Origin: Nemertoderma westbladi
Taxonomy: Eukaryota; Xenacoelomorpha; Nemertodermatida; Nemertodermatidae
Reading direction: 5' to 3'
DNA length: 39,652 nucleotides
Assembly: GCA_032718475.1 (NCBI GenBank)
Contig: JAUCBJ010005757.1
Coordinates: forward strand, 1 to 39,652
The notes under the pieces are model-generated. The model had not been told where the DNA came from. It ran no database searches and was given only the letters and a program-made list of their open reading frames with translations. Shown here in pieces: positions 38,401-39,652 of the stretch (positions are counted from its first letter, which is position 1; the number at the start of each line of letters is the position of its first letter). Position numbers and translations under genes: made by a program.

Positions 38401-39652
38401 CAGTTTTCACTGGTTCTGTAGCTATAGGGACGAATCTCACTGATTTGGACGTTGGGGAAAACTACCTTCTTGTTTCTGCTTCCATGTATAATAAAATATC
38501 ATAGGTAATGAACAGTACCAGTAATAGCACAAGCAGGGCCGGATTAAGCTATACCGGGGCCCGGGGCTAATATAAATTTGGGACCCCCTTAAATTTTTAG
38601 GGGGGGAGGGGGGGTGTTCACATATAATGATCACATATCGCAAAAATTGTTTTTTATTGCATCTAGAGCAGAATTTAATGGGGATTTCAAATCTAAAAAC
38701 TGCTTAGAGAGATATCTTTTAGTTCTCAAATTATCGTGGAATATCTGTCTGGCAATCTGAATGTCAAAATCTAAGACAGACAGACAGACAGACAACCGAC
38801 CGACCGACGGACAGACTAGAATCCATCAAATATTAAAACTTGAGAGGGGTTTGATTGACCAATGAGATGTCACGGTCGTTACTTCACTATTGTCTAATGC
38901 CGTTTATTATTAATTAATTGGGTTGTGTTTCCTAATTAATGCCCTCCTCTCCTCTCTCTCTATCTACATTACATCCACTGTTGCTACTCCCTTAATTATG
39001 CTCTTTATCGGTTTGGTATTATTAGCACACAAGCTAAATATATTAATATTCTAGTATTAGAGTATCCTAAGGGCTTTCATATGGTGATATCGGTTTTCAC
39101 CATTGAATATTTTTTTGACCACAAAACTTCACTTTTCAACAACAGTATTTATGGCTGATATTCATGAATCTCTGTATAAAACAACCATTTGCTCAGTTTG
39201 TTGATTTAGACTTTTTTCATCACTATATTCACTACTACTTTTTTTTACTCAATTGTCATCAAACATATACCACAATATTCATCAGCTTTAGGGCCACAAT
39301 AGTGAGTGTTTTGGTTTTGTAAAAGATGGCCATTTGGATCTTCTATAACCGATTTTGTAACTGCTACCCATAACGGTTTGTGTACCACAAAATATTTTAT
39401 TCCCAAAATATAGCCCGAACATGCTAAAACCCCCCTAAATTTTTAAAACCAATAATTTTGTTCTGAAATTATCAAAGAAGATAGCCCACATATCTAGCTA
39501 GATCCATTTAGCCAAAGTCTTGGTGCGAGAACTTCAACCAAGCTGGTATTACTGACTCCTAAACATGATATATTTTTTATATAAATATCTCAAAATTTAA
39601 ACAATTAAAAAAAAAACAGACCTGAACAAAACGTACCATATAAGTTTCAGTT
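38401..39652. other. no gene recognised
   Basis: AT-rich. Contains GGGCCGGATTAAGC near 38537, a G-rich patch at 38601-38616 and the tetranucleotide repeat below. No exon or transposase seen. Confidence 0.4.
38772..38816 (+). repeat. AGAC/CGAC microsatellite
   Basis: (AGAC)n grading into (CGAC)n and back. Confidence 0.85.

Noticed and set aside
38530-38600. End of a hAT-type DNA transposon (GGGCCGGATTAAGC)
   Set aside because: No matching inverted end or target duplication found in the window.

Overview
This window is a piece of an animal (metazoan, very probably invertebrate) nuclear genome. It holds the start of one intron-containing host gene, surrounded and invaded by retroelements, MITE-like foldback elements, tRNA-derived SINEs and several minisatellites. 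The evidence for a eukaryote is spliced exons with GT-AG borders, Gypsy and BEL/Pao LTR retrotransposons, LINE reverse transcriptase fragments and Pol III box A/B SINEs. I cannot name the species.

Host gene. On the minus strand I can assemble the first three coding exons of a kinesin-2 motor of KIF17/OSM-3 type: exon 1 at 14418-14278, exon 2 at 13776-13657, exon 3 at 5584-5469. Phases agree (47 codons, 40 codons, 38 codons plus 2 nt), splice sites are good, and the P-loop GQTGCGKS is intact. The rest of the gene would lie beyond the left edge.

Headline. The introns of this gene are built from minisatellites. Intron 1 (501 bp) is mostly ten copies of a 44-bp unit, and nearly every copy repeats the exon 1 5' splice site. 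Intron 2 (8.07 kb) starts with about 7.2 kb of 26/30-bp units, each carrying a copy of the exon 2 5' splice site; the array runs into the exon and seems to have rewritten its last codons. A third, 22-bp array with GTAAG in most units lies near the 3' end of intron 2. Intron 3 carries a 2.2-kb, 21-bp G-quadruplex-type array 77 bp past its donor. Tandem 5' splice-site arrays at successive introns of one gene are the most unusual thing here.

Layout. 1-2700: MITE, dispersed repeats, two SINE heads, a 63-bp minisatellite. 3178-5391: G-rich array. 5469-14418: kinesin exons 3 to 1 with repeat-filled introns and one LINE-like RT fragment. 15134-21675: a three-level nest, in which an old minus-strand LINE is split by a 4.97-kb decayed Gypsy element (239-bp 3' LTR, TSD TCACC) whose 5' LTR is in turn split by a 977-bp 5'-truncated LINE with a 12-bp TSD. 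21676-24181: two foldback elements, one enclosing a 33-bp minisatellite. 25598-36330: a 10.7-kb BEL/Pao element with two 1,235-bp LTRs that differ at only three positions I could see, and TSD TCGTC; it keeps a 1,017-codon gag-protease frame but has lost RT, RNase H and integrase, and carries an unexplained 3' coding-like region. 36331-38400: a dispersed repeat family in both orientations, a SINE with TSD, and palindromic GGACCGAATTGTCC arrays. 38400-39652: no gene seen.
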